64,000 nucleotides of DNA from Xylophilus sp. GW821-FHT01B05. Its GTDB lineage: Bacteria; Pseudomonadota; Gammaproteobacteria; Burkholderiales; Burkholderiaceae_C. Location: positions 620,001 to 684,000 of the forward strand of contig CP152408.1 of assembly GCA_038961845.1 (NCBI GenBank), read 5' to 3'. A model generated the notes under the pieces. It saw only the letters and a program-made list of their open reading frames with translations. It ran no database searches and was not told the origin of the DNA. The position numbers were made by a program, and so were the translations under genes. This document shows positions 37,393 through 45,193 of this stretch, one piece after another; the first letter of the stretch is position 1, and each line of letters begins with the position of its first letter.

Positions 37393-38379
37393 ATGAGCAA
37401 CGCAGCCTCCCTTCCACTCAAGATGGCCATCGCCACCTATGGCCACACCGCCGCGCTGAAGCAGGGCAAGGTGCCCATAGCCGGCGTCACACCGGACTTC
37501 GTCGAGGTCAAGCCCATCATTGCCGCTTTCCGGCGCATGGTGCGCGATGTCGAATTCGACGTGTGCGAGATGGCGCCGGCCACCTACATGATTGCGCGTG
37601 AAGCTGGCGCGCCTTTCAAGGCCCTGCCCATCTTCATCTTCCGCCGCTTCCACCATGCGGGGCTGGTGTATCGCGATGACGCAGGCATTCGCGGCCCCAA
37701 GGACCTTGAGGGCAAGCGCGCGGGCGTGCGTGCCTACTCGGTCACGACGGGCATCTGGACGCGCGGGATCATGAGCAATGACTACGGCGTCGACAACTCG
37801 AAGATCACCTGGGTGGTGGATGACGAGGAGCATGTTCGCTCGCTGGTGCTGCCACCCAATGTAGAGCAGGCCGCTGAAGGCAAGTCGCTGGTGGACCTGA
37901 TGGCCAGCGGCTACCTGTCAGCCGCCTTCACCGACAACGCCGGCATAGGCCGCGCCGGCGCGCCGGCCGACGGCTGGCAGGCCGGTGGCCGCATCAAGCC
38001 GCCCGAGTACCTGGAGATGTTCCAGGATGCAGAGAAGCTCGAAGCCGCCTGGTTCAAGAAGACCGGCATCTATCCGGTGCATGGACTGATCGTCATCAAG
38101 GATGAGCTGATGGCCAAGCATCCCTGGCTGGGCAAGGCGCTGTACGACGCGTTCCTGGAGTCGAAGAACCTCTATCTGCAGCAGTTGGCCGCAGGCGAAT
38201 CGGTGTCGGACAAGGACGAGCACTACCGTGCCATGGCCCGGATCGTGGGCGACCCGCTGCCCTACGGCATAGACGCCAACCGGCCTTCCATCGAGGCCAT
38301 GATGAATTACTGCTTCCAGCAAGGCTTGCTGAAGAAGCGCTTTGCGATTGATGACATGTTCATCAACCCTGGTGCCTGA
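37393..38379 (+). CDS. 4,5-dihydroxyphthalate decarboxylase-like protein (paralogue 1)
   Basis: 328 aa. The family shares a periplasmic-binding-protein-like fold: LKMAIATYGHTAALKQGKVPIAGVTPDFVEVKPIIAAFRRMVRDVEFDVCEMAPATYMIAR, IFIFRRFHHAGLVYRDDAGIRGPKDLEGKRAGVRAYSVTTGIWTRGIM. Related proteins are annotated as Pht5/4,5-dihydroxyphthalate decarboxylase or as substrate-binding proteins. No signal peptide is present, which favours a cytoplasmic enzyme. 61 bp after the aldolase gene. Its reaction here is not proven. Confidence 0.8.
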   Translation: MSNAASLPLKMAIATYGHTAALKQGKVPIAGVTPDFVEVKPIIAAFRRMVRDVEFDVCEMAPATYMIAREAGAPFKALPIFIFRRFHHAGLVYRDDAGIRGPKDLEGKRAGVRAYSVTTGIWTRGIMSNDYGVDNSKITWVVDDEEHVRSLVLPPNVEQAAEGKSLVDLMASGYLSAAFTDNAGIGRAGAPADGWQAGGRIKPPEYLEMFQDAEKLEAAWFKKTGIYPVHGLIVIKDELMAKHPWLGKALYDAFLESKNLYLQQLAAGESVSDKDEHYRAMARIVGDPLPYGIDANRPSIEAMMNYCFQQGLLKKRFAIDDMFINPGA

Positions 38380-38408
38380 GCACACCTACCGAAAAACGGA
38401 GACAGACC

Positions 38409-39263
38409 ATGGCTACGCGCCTTATCGATATTCACCCTCACATCATTTCGCCCGACACAAAGCGCTATCCGCTTGCCCCGCTTGGCGGTGAGCAATCGGG
38501 CTGGTCGGCCAAGCGGCCGGCCACTTTCGAGCAGTACCTTGCGGCCATGGACGCCGCGGGCATCGACAAGGCCGCGATCGTGCATTCGTCGACCACCTAC
38601 GGCTTTGACAATTCCTACCTGGCGGATTCCGTTGCTGCCCAGCCCGAGCGCGTTGATGGCGTGTTCTCGGTGGACATCCTGGCACCGGACGCTTCGGACA
38701 AGATCCGCCACTGGGTTGGGCGCGGCCTGGGCGGGCTGCGCATCTTCACCACCGGCAGCACCATGCCGGGCCAGGCGCCGTGGCTGGAAGACCCGCGTCT
38801 GCTGCCTGGTTGGGAGGCGGCCGGCGACCTGGGGCTTTCCATCTGTGTGCAGATGACACCGGCGGCACTGCCGCAGTTGGAGAAGCTGCTGCGGCGTTTC
38901 CCCAAGACGCCGGTAGTAATCGACCACATGCTCAAGCCACCCATCGCCGATGGCGCGCCGTATCCCGGGGCGCAGTTTCTGTTTGACCTGGCGCGCTTCG
39001 ACAACGTCTATCTCAAGATGACCAGCCGCAACACCGCAGAGGCGCAGGCTGGCAAGGCCGCGCCTGAGAGTTTCTTCGGGCGCGTGGTGCAGGAGTTTGG
39101 TGCCCGGCGTATTGCATGGGGCTCCAACTTCCCGGCCACCGAGGGCAGTTTGCAGGACATGGTGGATGACCTGAAGAAATGCATCGCCTTCCTGTCGCCG
39201 GAAGACCAGCACTGGATCATGGCCGGCACGGCGCAGAAGCTCTACCCGCACCTGGCTGATTGA
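38409..39263 (+). CDS. Amidohydrolase family protein, LigI-like (paralogue 2)
   Basis: 284 aa, same family as the gene at 30223. HPH at residues 9-11 (RLIDIHPHIISPD), SSTTYGFDNSYLADSV, GVFSVDILAPD, PVVIDHMLKPPIADGAPY, IAWGSNFPATEG. As in the other two paralogues, the terminal catalytic Asp position reads Asn. It is cytoplasmic and sandwiched between two decarboxylase-like genes (29 and 39 bp gaps), suggesting consecutive steps on a shared substrate. Confidence 0.87.
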   Translation: MATRLIDIHPHIISPDTKRYPLAPLGGEQSGWSAKRPATFEQYLAAMDAAGIDKAAIVHSSTTYGFDNSYLADSVAAQPERVDGVFSVDILAPDASDKIRHWVGRGLGGLRIFTTGSTMPGQAPWLEDPRLLPGWEAAGDLGLSICVQMTPAALPQLEKLLRRFPKTPVVIDHMLKPPIADGAPYPGAQFLFDLARFDNVYLKMTSRNTAEAQAGKAAPESFFGRVVQEFGARRIAWGSNFPATEGSLQDMVDDLKKCIAFLSPEDQHWIMAGTAQKLYPHLAD

Positions 39264-39302
39264 GGGGCCGGATCCGATTCTCTTCAACGCATAAGGACAA
39301 GC

Positions 39303-40202
39303 ATGAGCACTACTGCAGCGGCGTGCACCACGCTGAAAACCAACCTGGCCGACAACCCGGTCAACATGGCCATGAAGGATGGGCGCGTCAGCTCCGAGCT
39401 GGTGAAGTTCGACTTCTGCGGCCCCAAGACCGCGCACGATGGATTTAAACCCATGGTGCGCAACAACGCCTTTGATGCAGGCGAGCTGGCCATCGTCACC
39501 TACCTGCAAGCCAAGGCCTATGGCAAGCCCTATGTGCTGTTGCCGGTGCCGGTGGTGGGGCGCTTCCAGCATCACTGCGTGGGCTTCAACAGGGAATTTG
39601 GTGACCTGAAGCCCAAGGACATCGAGGGCCGCAAGGTGGGGGTGCGTACCTACGCGCAGACCACCGGACTGTGGGTGCGCGGCATCCTGCAGCATGAGTA
39701 CGGGGTCGATCTGGACAAGGTGACCTGGCTCACCATAGACGAGTCGCATCTGTCGGAGTACAAGGACCCGCCGAATTGCCAGCAGTTGCCCAAGGGCGCC
39801 TCGATCCCCGAGATGATGCTCAAGGGTGAACTGGCTGCGGCCATCCTGGGCAACGACATGCCCAACGACCCCCGCATCAGCCGGCTGATCCCTGATCCGC
39901 ATACTGCGGCCCGACAGTGGTATGAGCGTGAAGGCGTGATCCCCATCAATCACATGTTTGTGGTGCACCAGGACGTTTCCAGGCAGCGGCCGGACATCGT
40001 GCGCGAAATCTTTCGGATGCTGGTGGAAAGTCGCAAGCTCACGCCGGCGGATGCGGTTGCGACCTTCCCGCCGATCGGGCTGGAGGCCAATCGCAAGGGG
40101 CTTGAGATGGCCATCGCGTGGGCCTTCGAGCAGAAGATCATTCCGCGCAGGATATCGGTCGACGAACTGTTTGATGAGACCACGGCAGCGCTGGGCACCT
40201 GA
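39303..40202 (+). CDS. 4,5-dihydroxyphthalate decarboxylase-like protein (paralogue 2)
   Basis: 299 aa, most like the gene at 44289. DNPVNMAMKDGRVSSELVKFDFCGPKTAHDGFKPMVRNNAFDAGELAIVTYLQAKAYGKPYVLLPVPVVGRFQHHCVGFN, DIEGRKVGVRTYAQTTGLWVRGILQHEYGVDLDKVTWLT. No signal peptide. RFQHH is conserved with paralogue 3, while paralogue 1 has RRFHH. Last gene of the Bug-ligK operon, preceded by AAGGACA. Confidence 0.8.
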   Translation: MSTTAAACTTLKTNLADNPVNMAMKDGRVSSELVKFDFCGPKTAHDGFKPMVRNNAFDAGELAIVTYLQAKAYGKPYVLLPVPVVGRFQHHCVGFNREFGDLKPKDIEGRKVGVRTYAQTTGLWVRGILQHEYGVDLDKVTWLTIDESHLSEYKDPPNCQQLPKGASIPEMMLKGELAAAILGNDMPNDPRISRLIPDPHTAARQWYEREGVIPINHMFVVHQDVSRQRPDIVREIFRMLVESRKLTPADAVATFPPIGLEANRKGLEMAIAWAFEQKIIPRRISVDELFDETTAALGT

Positions 40203-40210
40203 TGGTGGAT

Positions 40211-40236
40211 CTGCCTGCGGTCCAGGCCGCAGGCAG
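40211..40236. terminator. Hairpin between convergent operons
   Basis: Perfect 10-bp stem CTGCCTGCGG / CCGCAGGCAG with loop TCCAGG in the 39-bp gap between two convergent stops. There is no T-run on either side, so it is only a possible bidirectional terminator. Confidence 0.55.
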
Positions 40237-40241
40237 AAGGC

Positions 40242-41210
40242 TTACTGCTGCGGGATGCCAGCCTTGTCGATCACGGCCTTCCACTTGGCCATGTCGTTTT
40301 TCATGCGCTGGGTCATCTGCTCCGGCGTGCTGGCGGCGCCAACCATGCCGACGGTCTGAAGCTCCTTCTGTACTTCCGGTGACTCGACAGCGACACCAAT
40401 CTCCCTGGCCAGGCGTTGAACGATCGCATCCGGCGTGCTGGCGGCCACGCTCACCCCATTCCAGGAGCTGGCCTCAAAGCCGGGCAGGGCGCCTTCCGAC
40501 AAGGTCGGTACATCGGGCAAGCCTGGGAACCGCTTGGTCGAGGTCACCGCCAGCGCTTTCACGGTCTTTCCCGATATCTGGCCCAGGATGGGCGGCAGGA
40601 TCTCGAGTGCTACCTGCACGTCGTTGGAGCGCACCGCCGAGATGACTTCGGCGGTGGTTCTGTAAGGCACGATGGTGGCGTTGATGCCGGCCATCGACTT
40701 GAACATTTCGGCGGCAAGGTTCTGCGTGCTGCCGACCCGAACCGTGCCGATATTCAGCTTGCCAGGATTTGCCTTGGCATAGGCCAGGACGTCCTCGACT
40801 GATTGGAAGGCGGACGATCCGCCCGTGATTACTGTGAGGTCGAAAGAGGCCAGCGTGGACACATGCTTGAAGTCCTTGATCAGGTCGTAAGGCAGGGTCT
40901 TGAACAGCACCGAGGTCAGGGCGGTGCCGCTGCCTGCCATCACCATGGTGTAGCCGTCGGGCCTGGACTTGGCGACGGTGAGCACGGCCACGACGGGACT
41001 GGGGCGGTTCTCAATGACCACGGGCTGGCCCATGTTCTCCGTCATCTTTCTGGTCACGAGGCGGGCGACGATGTCTCCTGCGCCGCCTGGCGCGAAGGCC
41101 ACGTACAGCTGCAGCGGCTTGGCGGGGTAGGCCTGGGCTGCCACCGGGGCGCTGCCGGTGCCGCAGGCCAATGCCATGGCACAACTCAAGGCGAGGTGTC
41201 TTGGAATCAC
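40242..41210 (-). CDS. Bug/TctC-family periplasmic solute receptor (copy 3)
   Basis: 322 aa. The GTG at 41210 follows AGGAGACAAC and gives a normal signal peptide (IPRHLALSCAMALACGTGSAPVAAQA). Upstream in-frame ATGs at 41246 and 41321 are rejected; the latter lies beyond the promoter motif. Mature marks are YPAKPLQLYVAFAPGGAGDIVARLVTRKMTENMGQPVVIENRPSP, LNIGTVRVGSTQNLAAEMF, LPDVPTLSEGALPGF. A single-gene unit divergent from a LysR gene. Confidence 0.9.
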   Translation of the reverse strand: MIPRHLALSCAMALACGTGSAPVAAQAYPAKPLQLYVAFAPGGAGDIVARLVTRKMTENMGQPVVIENRPSPVVAVLTVAKSRPDGYTMVMAGSGTALTSVLFKTLPYDLIKDFKHVSTLASFDLTVITGGSSAFQSVEDVLAYAKANPGKLNIGTVRVGSTQNLAAEMFKSMAGINATIVPYRTTAEVISAVRSNDVQVALEILPPILGQISGKTVKALAVTSTKRFPGLPDVPTLSEGALPGFEASSWNGVSVAASTPDAIVQRLAREIGVAVESPEVQKELQTVGMVGAASTPEQMTQRMKNDMAKWKAVIDKAGIPQQ

Positions 41211-41273
41211 GTTGTCTCCTTCGTTTTGGGTGTCGATTGCGCGCATCAATTTCGCACGACGGGTGGGTATGCG

Positions 41274-41314
41274 TCGATTGAGTAAAGCGGCCGGCTGCTT
41301 GAAGATCCGGTTAA
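41274..41314 (-). promoter_or_regulatory. 41-bp regulon element, copy 4 (Bug copy 3 / lysR intergenic)
   Basis: TTAACC-N4-(C)TTCAA-N13-TTACTCAATCGA read leftward: two substitutions in the middle block and one in the last. It ends 63 bp before the Bug GTG and lies 75 bp from the divergent lysR ATG, a normal place for a LysR-type site. Confidence 0.75.
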
Positions 41315-41389
41315 GCGCCACGCCGGCTGCGGCATGTGCGTGCCCATAGACCCTATGCAGCCGCTCAGCGTCGGCGCACGGAGAGCTTC

Positions 41390-42343
41390 ATGTCGCAAAT
41401 TGATTGGTACTTGCAGATCAACCTGAAGGCGCGCCACCTGCGCCTGCTGGTGGCGCTGGATGATTTCGGCAACCTCAAGCAGGTGGCCGAGATTTCCCAC
41501 GTCACGGTGCCGGCCGTTTCCAAGGCGCTGTCCGAGCTGGAGCGAGGCCTGGGGCTGGAGCTGTTTTCCCGCACGGCGCAGGGCCTGCGGCCGACGGCCT
41601 ATGGCGAGTGCCTGATACGCCATGCTCGCACCATGCTGACGGACATCAACCAGGCCCGGGATGAGCTGCGCGCGCTCAGCTCCGGCACGGAAGGAAAGAT
41701 CCATGTGGGGGTGTTTCCCGCATCCACCTCGGTGCTGCTGCCGCGTGCGCTGGCCCTGCTGAAGCAGCGCGCGCCAAGTACCAGCGTGCTGGTCACCGAG
41801 GGCACCGTGAGCACGCTCATGCCCGAACTCTGGCAGGGCAAGATGGACATGGTGGTGGGCCGCCTGCCCACGCGCAATTCATTGACCGGCTTCGAAGAAA
41901 AGGAGCTGCTCGAAGACCCGGTAGTGCTGATGACGCGGCGCGATCATCCGCTGACGAAAAGGAAGAAGCTCAAGTGGTCGGACCTGAAGTCCTACCCCTG
42001 GGTGCTACCACCGGCTGGCTCCCTGCTGCGCGACCCGCTGGAGCGCATTCTGGAGCGCCACGATATTGCGCTGACCAGCAACTACATAGAGACGTTGTCG
42101 ACGCCTTTGGCGCGGGCCTACCTCAACATCACGGATGCCATTGGCGTGATGGCCGGCGCTGCGGCCAAGGACCCGTCTCAGCCGCTGGCCATCCTGCCGC
42201 TCAGCCTGCCCAAGCTGATGCGGCCGGCCGGTGTCCTGTGGAACAAGAACCGGGCGCTGACACCTGGCGCCAACCTGATGATCGCCTGCCTGGAAGAGGC
42301 CGCGGCCAAGCTGAGCCGCCTGTATGTGTCGGGCGAAAGCTGA
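41390..42343 (+). CDS. LysR-type transcriptional regulator (GbpR-like), copy 1
   Basis: 317 aa. The N-terminal winged helix-turn-helix reads QINLKARHLRLLVALDDFGNLKQVAEISHVTVPAVSKALSELERGLGLELFSRTAQGLRPTAYGE; the inducer domain follows (GTEGKIHVGVFPASTSVLLPRALALLKQRAPSTSVLVTEGT). Starts after GGAGAGCTTC. Divergent from a Bug receptor with a copy of the regulon element between them, making it the leading candidate to control that element. Convergent with a paralogous LysR gene, 8 bp apart. Confidence 0.92.
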   Translation: MSQIDWYLQINLKARHLRLLVALDDFGNLKQVAEISHVTVPAVSKALSELERGLGLELFSRTAQGLRPTAYGECLIRHARTMLTDINQARDELRALSSGTEGKIHVGVFPASTSVLLPRALALLKQRAPSTSVLVTEGTVSTLMPELWQGKMDMVVGRLPTRNSLTGFEEKELLEDPVVLMTRRDHPLTKRKKLKWSDLKSYPWVLPPAGSLLRDPLERILERHDIALTSNYIETLSTPLARAYLNITDAIGVMAGAAAKDPSQPLAILPLSLPKLMRPAGVLWNKNRALTPGANLMIACLEEAAAKLSRLYVSGES

Positions 42344-42351
42344 GCCAGTGG

Positions 42352-43290
42352 CTATGGTGCCGCCGCCCGCGCTGCCTGGCGCAGGCATTCCTGGAAAGCC
42401 TGGAGCGCAGGCGATGCCGGCTTGTGCCGGCTCCACATCATGCCGATCGGGCGTTGCGGGTCGGGCAGTGTCAGCGGCAACTGCGCCAGCATGCCTAGCT
42501 TGATGTAGTGCTGAGCCGCCACCCGCGACAGCGAACCAATCGCATCGGACGACTGCAGGTAGCCCGCCACCACGTGCACCGACAGCGTCTCGATGAAGTC
42601 TGCTGGCAGGGAGCAGCCGTTCTGCTGAAGGGCGTTCTCCAGCGGTTCCCGCTGCAATGAACCGACCGGTGGCAGCACCCAGGGGTAGCCGGCAACATCG
42701 GACCAGCGCAAGCGCTTCTTCCGGGCGAGCGGATGCTGGCGCGCTACGACGAGCACCATGGTGCCTACGTCCAGCGTCTCGTCCAGCAGGTCTCCCGATG
42801 CCTCGCGGCGTATCAGGCGGCCCACCACCATGTCCAGCGTACCGCGGCGCAGCTCGGGCAGCAGGGTTTCCATCGGGCCCTCTCGCACTACCGCGCGCGT
42901 GTGGGGTGTGTCGTGCTTGAGCAGCAGCAGGGCCTGCGGAATGAGCCCAGGCGTGACGGCGGGCAGCGCCCCCACGGTGACCTTGCCGGAGGCGCCGGTC
43001 TGCAGGGAGTGCAGCTCGTCCCGCGCCTCTGCCAGCGCCGCCAGCACCACGCGCGCATGCCGCACCAGGCATTCGCCATAGCTGTTGGGCACCACACCGC
43101 GCGGCGTGCGCTCGAACAGCTTCAGGCCCAGGCCCTTCTCGATCTCGGCCAGTGCCAGGGAGACAGCTGGTTGGGACACATGCTGGCTGATCGCCACCCG
43201 GCCCAGATGCCGCAGGTCATCCAGGGCCACCAGCAACTGCAGGTGCTTGGGCTTGAGATTGGCGCGGATGTACCAGTCGAGTTGTGCCAT
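42352..43290 (-). CDS. LysR-type transcriptional regulator (GbpR-like), copy 2
   Basis: 312 aa paralogue of the neighbouring regulator: WYIRANLKPKHLQLLVALDDLRHLGRVAISQHVSQPAVSLALAEIEKGLGLKLFERTPRGVVPNSYGECL and GASGKVTVGALPAVTPGLIPQALLLLKHDTPH. Divergent from the amidohydrolase-decarboxylase-Bug unit that starts at 43402, which lacks the 41-bp element. This regulator therefore probably governs that unit through a different site in the 111-bp gap. Confidence 0.92.
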   Translation of the reverse strand: MAQLDWYIRANLKPKHLQLLVALDDLRHLGRVAISQHVSQPAVSLALAEIEKGLGLKLFERTPRGVVPNSYGECLVRHARVVLAALAEARDELHSLQTGASGKVTVGALPAVTPGLIPQALLLLKHDTPHTRAVVREGPMETLLPELRRGTLDMVVGRLIRREASGDLLDETLDVGTMVLVVARQHPLARKKRLRWSDVAGYPWVLPPVGSLQREPLENALQQNGCSLPADFIETLSVHVVAGYLQSSDAIGSLSRVAAQHYIKLGMLAQLPLTLPDPQRPIGMMWSRHKPASPALQAFQECLRQAARAAAP

Positions 43291-43401
43291 GCCGCGATTG
43301 TGTCAGGCATCAGTGATTGCTTATGAAGTTTGCAGAAGATTTGAGTGGATAACTTATGTCTGCGCGCCCATCATGCGGCGATCTTTTCGCATGAGGACTG
43401 C

Positions 43402-44292
43402 ATGAGCGCATTGCTACCGTTTCCCGTTGTCGACATCCACAACCATGTGATCGCCGACGACACACATCGTTTTCCTGCGGCCCCCATGGGAGGCAAGCAA
43501 TCTGACTGGTCGAGGGAGCGGCCCGTCAACGCCACGGGCATGCTGCAGGCCATGGAGGTGGGCGGCGTTGCGCAGTCGGTGCTGGTGCAGGCCTCTACCT
43601 GCTACGGCCATGACAACCGCTATGTCGCTGCCTGCGTGCAGGACCACCCCAATGAGTTCGTCGGTGTGTTCTCGGTGGACTTCGCTGGTGCCGATGCGAT
43701 TGAGCGGATAGAGCACTGGCTGCAAGCGGGGCTCAGCGGCGCGCGAGTGTTCGTCGCCGGTCATACGGCTGCGGACGCCAGCGTGCGGCTGGACGATCCG
43801 CGCTCCATCTCGACCTGGGAATACCTGACGCAGCGGCGCATCCCTGTCAGCGTGCAATTGCGCTCGGACAAGCTGGACCAGCTGCAGGCGGTGCTTGCAC
43901 GCTGCCCCGATGCGCTGGTGCTGCTGGACCATTGCGCGCGGCCCGCGCTGGAGGATGGGCCACCCTATGCCCAAGCCAACCCGCTGTTTGCGCTGGCCAA
44001 GTACCCGTGCCTCTACCTCAAGTACACGACGCACAACGTCCGTGAATCCAAGGAGGGACGCGCCACGCAGGGCAGCTTCGCTCGCGCACTGGCGGATCGC
44101 TTTGGCGCACACCGGATGGCCTGGGGCTCCAACTTCCCTGCATCCGCCGGCGGCCTGGGGGCACTGTTGCAGGAGGCGCTGGAGGCAACCGCCAGCCTGA
44201 GCGCAGAGGAGCAGGCCTGGATTTTCTCGCGCACCGCCCGCGTGCTGTACCCGGTGCTGGAGACCGCAGACGCCGCGAAGGTGTCGCCATGA
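43402..44292 (+). CDS. Amidohydrolase family protein, LigI-like (paralogue 3)
   Basis: 296 aa. Metal HNH at residues 13-15 (VVDIHNHVIADD), QASTCYGHDNRYVAACV, GVFSVDFAGAD, ALVLLDHCARPALEDGPPY, MAWGSNFPASAG, again Asn at the usual final Asp position. The start at 43402 (GAGGACTGC ahead) is preferred to the longer frame. Overlaps the next gene by 4 bp (ATGA), so amidohydrolase and decarboxylase-like protein are translated together. Confidence 0.87.
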   Translation: MSALLPFPVVDIHNHVIADDTHRFPAAPMGGKQSDWSRERPVNATGMLQAMEVGGVAQSVLVQASTCYGHDNRYVAACVQDHPNEFVGVFSVDFAGADAIERIEHWLQAGLSGARVFVAGHTAADASVRLDDPRSISTWEYLTQRRIPVSVQLRSDKLDQLQAVLARCPDALVLLDHCARPALEDGPPYAQANPLFALAKYPCLYLKYTTHNVRESKEGRATQGSFARALADRFGAHRMAWGSNFPASAGGLGALLQEALEATASLSAEEQAWIFSRTARVLYPVLETADAAKVSP

Positions 44293-45188
44293 GTGCGACG
44301 CTGTTGAAGCTGAAACTGCTGCTTGGCCATTACCCCATCACCCGCGCCCTGCGGGACGGGGTTCTGGCACCGCAGACATGCGAGTTCGACTTTGCCGATG
44401 TGAAGGTGCCCAACCGCGCGTTCAAGCGCGCAGTACGGGATCTGGAGTTCGACATCCCCGAGCTTGCGCTGGTGACCTTCTTCCAGGCCAAGGCCTATGG
44501 CAAGCCGCTGTCGCTGATTCCGGCTGCGGTGGGGGCAGGGCGCTTCCAGCACCACTGCCTGGTCTACAACGCTGAGCGGCCGCGGGTCACGGTGGCGCAG
44601 TTGGCGGGCAAGCGCATAGGCATTCGCGCCCACGCGCAGACCACGGTGACCTGGGTGCGCGGCGTGCTGGCGCAGGAATACGGCGTGCCGCTGGGCAAGG
44701 TCCATTGGGTCACCTTCGAGGACGGCCACCTGGCGGAATTTCCGGACCCGCCGGGCTTCGAGCGGGCGCCGCCCGGCAGCGGCATGGTGGACATGCTCTT
44801 GTCTGGCCAGTTGGACGCAGCCATCATCGGCACCGAGCTGCCCGACGACCCTCGCCTGAAGCCCGTGCTGCCAGACCCGCAGGCCGCGGCCCGTGCCTGG
44901 GGCGCACGGCACCGCATGGTGCCGATCAACCACATGATTGCCATGCGCACCGAGCTGATGCAGGAGCACCCAGAGGTAGTCCGTGAGCTTTACGCGCTGC
45001 TGCAGCAAAGCAAGGCCCTGGTTGCGGCAGAGAACCCGTCAGGCCCTGACCTGACGCCCTTCGGCATAGACGCCAATCGCAGCGCGCTGGAGCTGCTGCT
45101 GCATTACTCCCACCAGCAGGGGCTGATTCCGCGCCCCTATGCGGTGGACGAGCTGTTCGCCGACTTCAACAACGCAATGCGAGCCTGA
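44289..45188 (+). CDS. 4,5-dihydroxyphthalate decarboxylase-like protein (paralogue 3)
   Basis: 299 aa. KLKLLLGHYPITRALRDGVLAPQTCEFDFADVKVPNRAFKRAVRDLEFDIPELALVTFFQAKAYGKPLSLIPAAVGAGRFQHHCLVYN, then AGKRIGIRAHAQTTVTWVRGVLAQEYGVPLGKVHWVTFEDGHLAEFPDPPG. Same length and landmarks as paralogue 2, including RFQHH and MVPINHM. No signal peptide. Coupled to the amidohydrolase upstream and followed 5 bp later by a Bug receptor. Confidence 0.8.
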   Translation: MSATLLKLKLLLGHYPITRALRDGVLAPQTCEFDFADVKVPNRAFKRAVRDLEFDIPELALVTFFQAKAYGKPLSLIPAAVGAGRFQHHCLVYNAERPRVTVAQLAGKRIGIRAHAQTTVTWVRGVLAQEYGVPLGKVHWVTFEDGHLAEFPDPPGFERAPPGSGMVDMLLSGQLDAAIIGTELPDDPRLKPVLPDPQAAARAWGARHRMVPINHMIAMRTELMQEHPEVVRELYALLQQSKALVAAENPSGPDLTPFGIDANRSALELLLHYSHQQGLIPRPYAVDELFADFNNAMRA

Positions 45189-45193
45189 CCTGT

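Noticed and set aside
38307..39968. 553-codon leftward frame opposite the amidohydrolase and decarboxylase-like genes
   Set aside because: Antisense shadow; includes no domain and would cross three ribosome sites of the real operon.
43320..43352. Possible sixth copy of the 41-bp element before the 43402 operon (TTGAGT then GGATAACTTA)
   Set aside because: The second ACTCAA/TTGAGT block is missing at the required 21-bp distance and GGTTAA is not at the right spacing; the orientation would also face the LysR gene instead of the operon.
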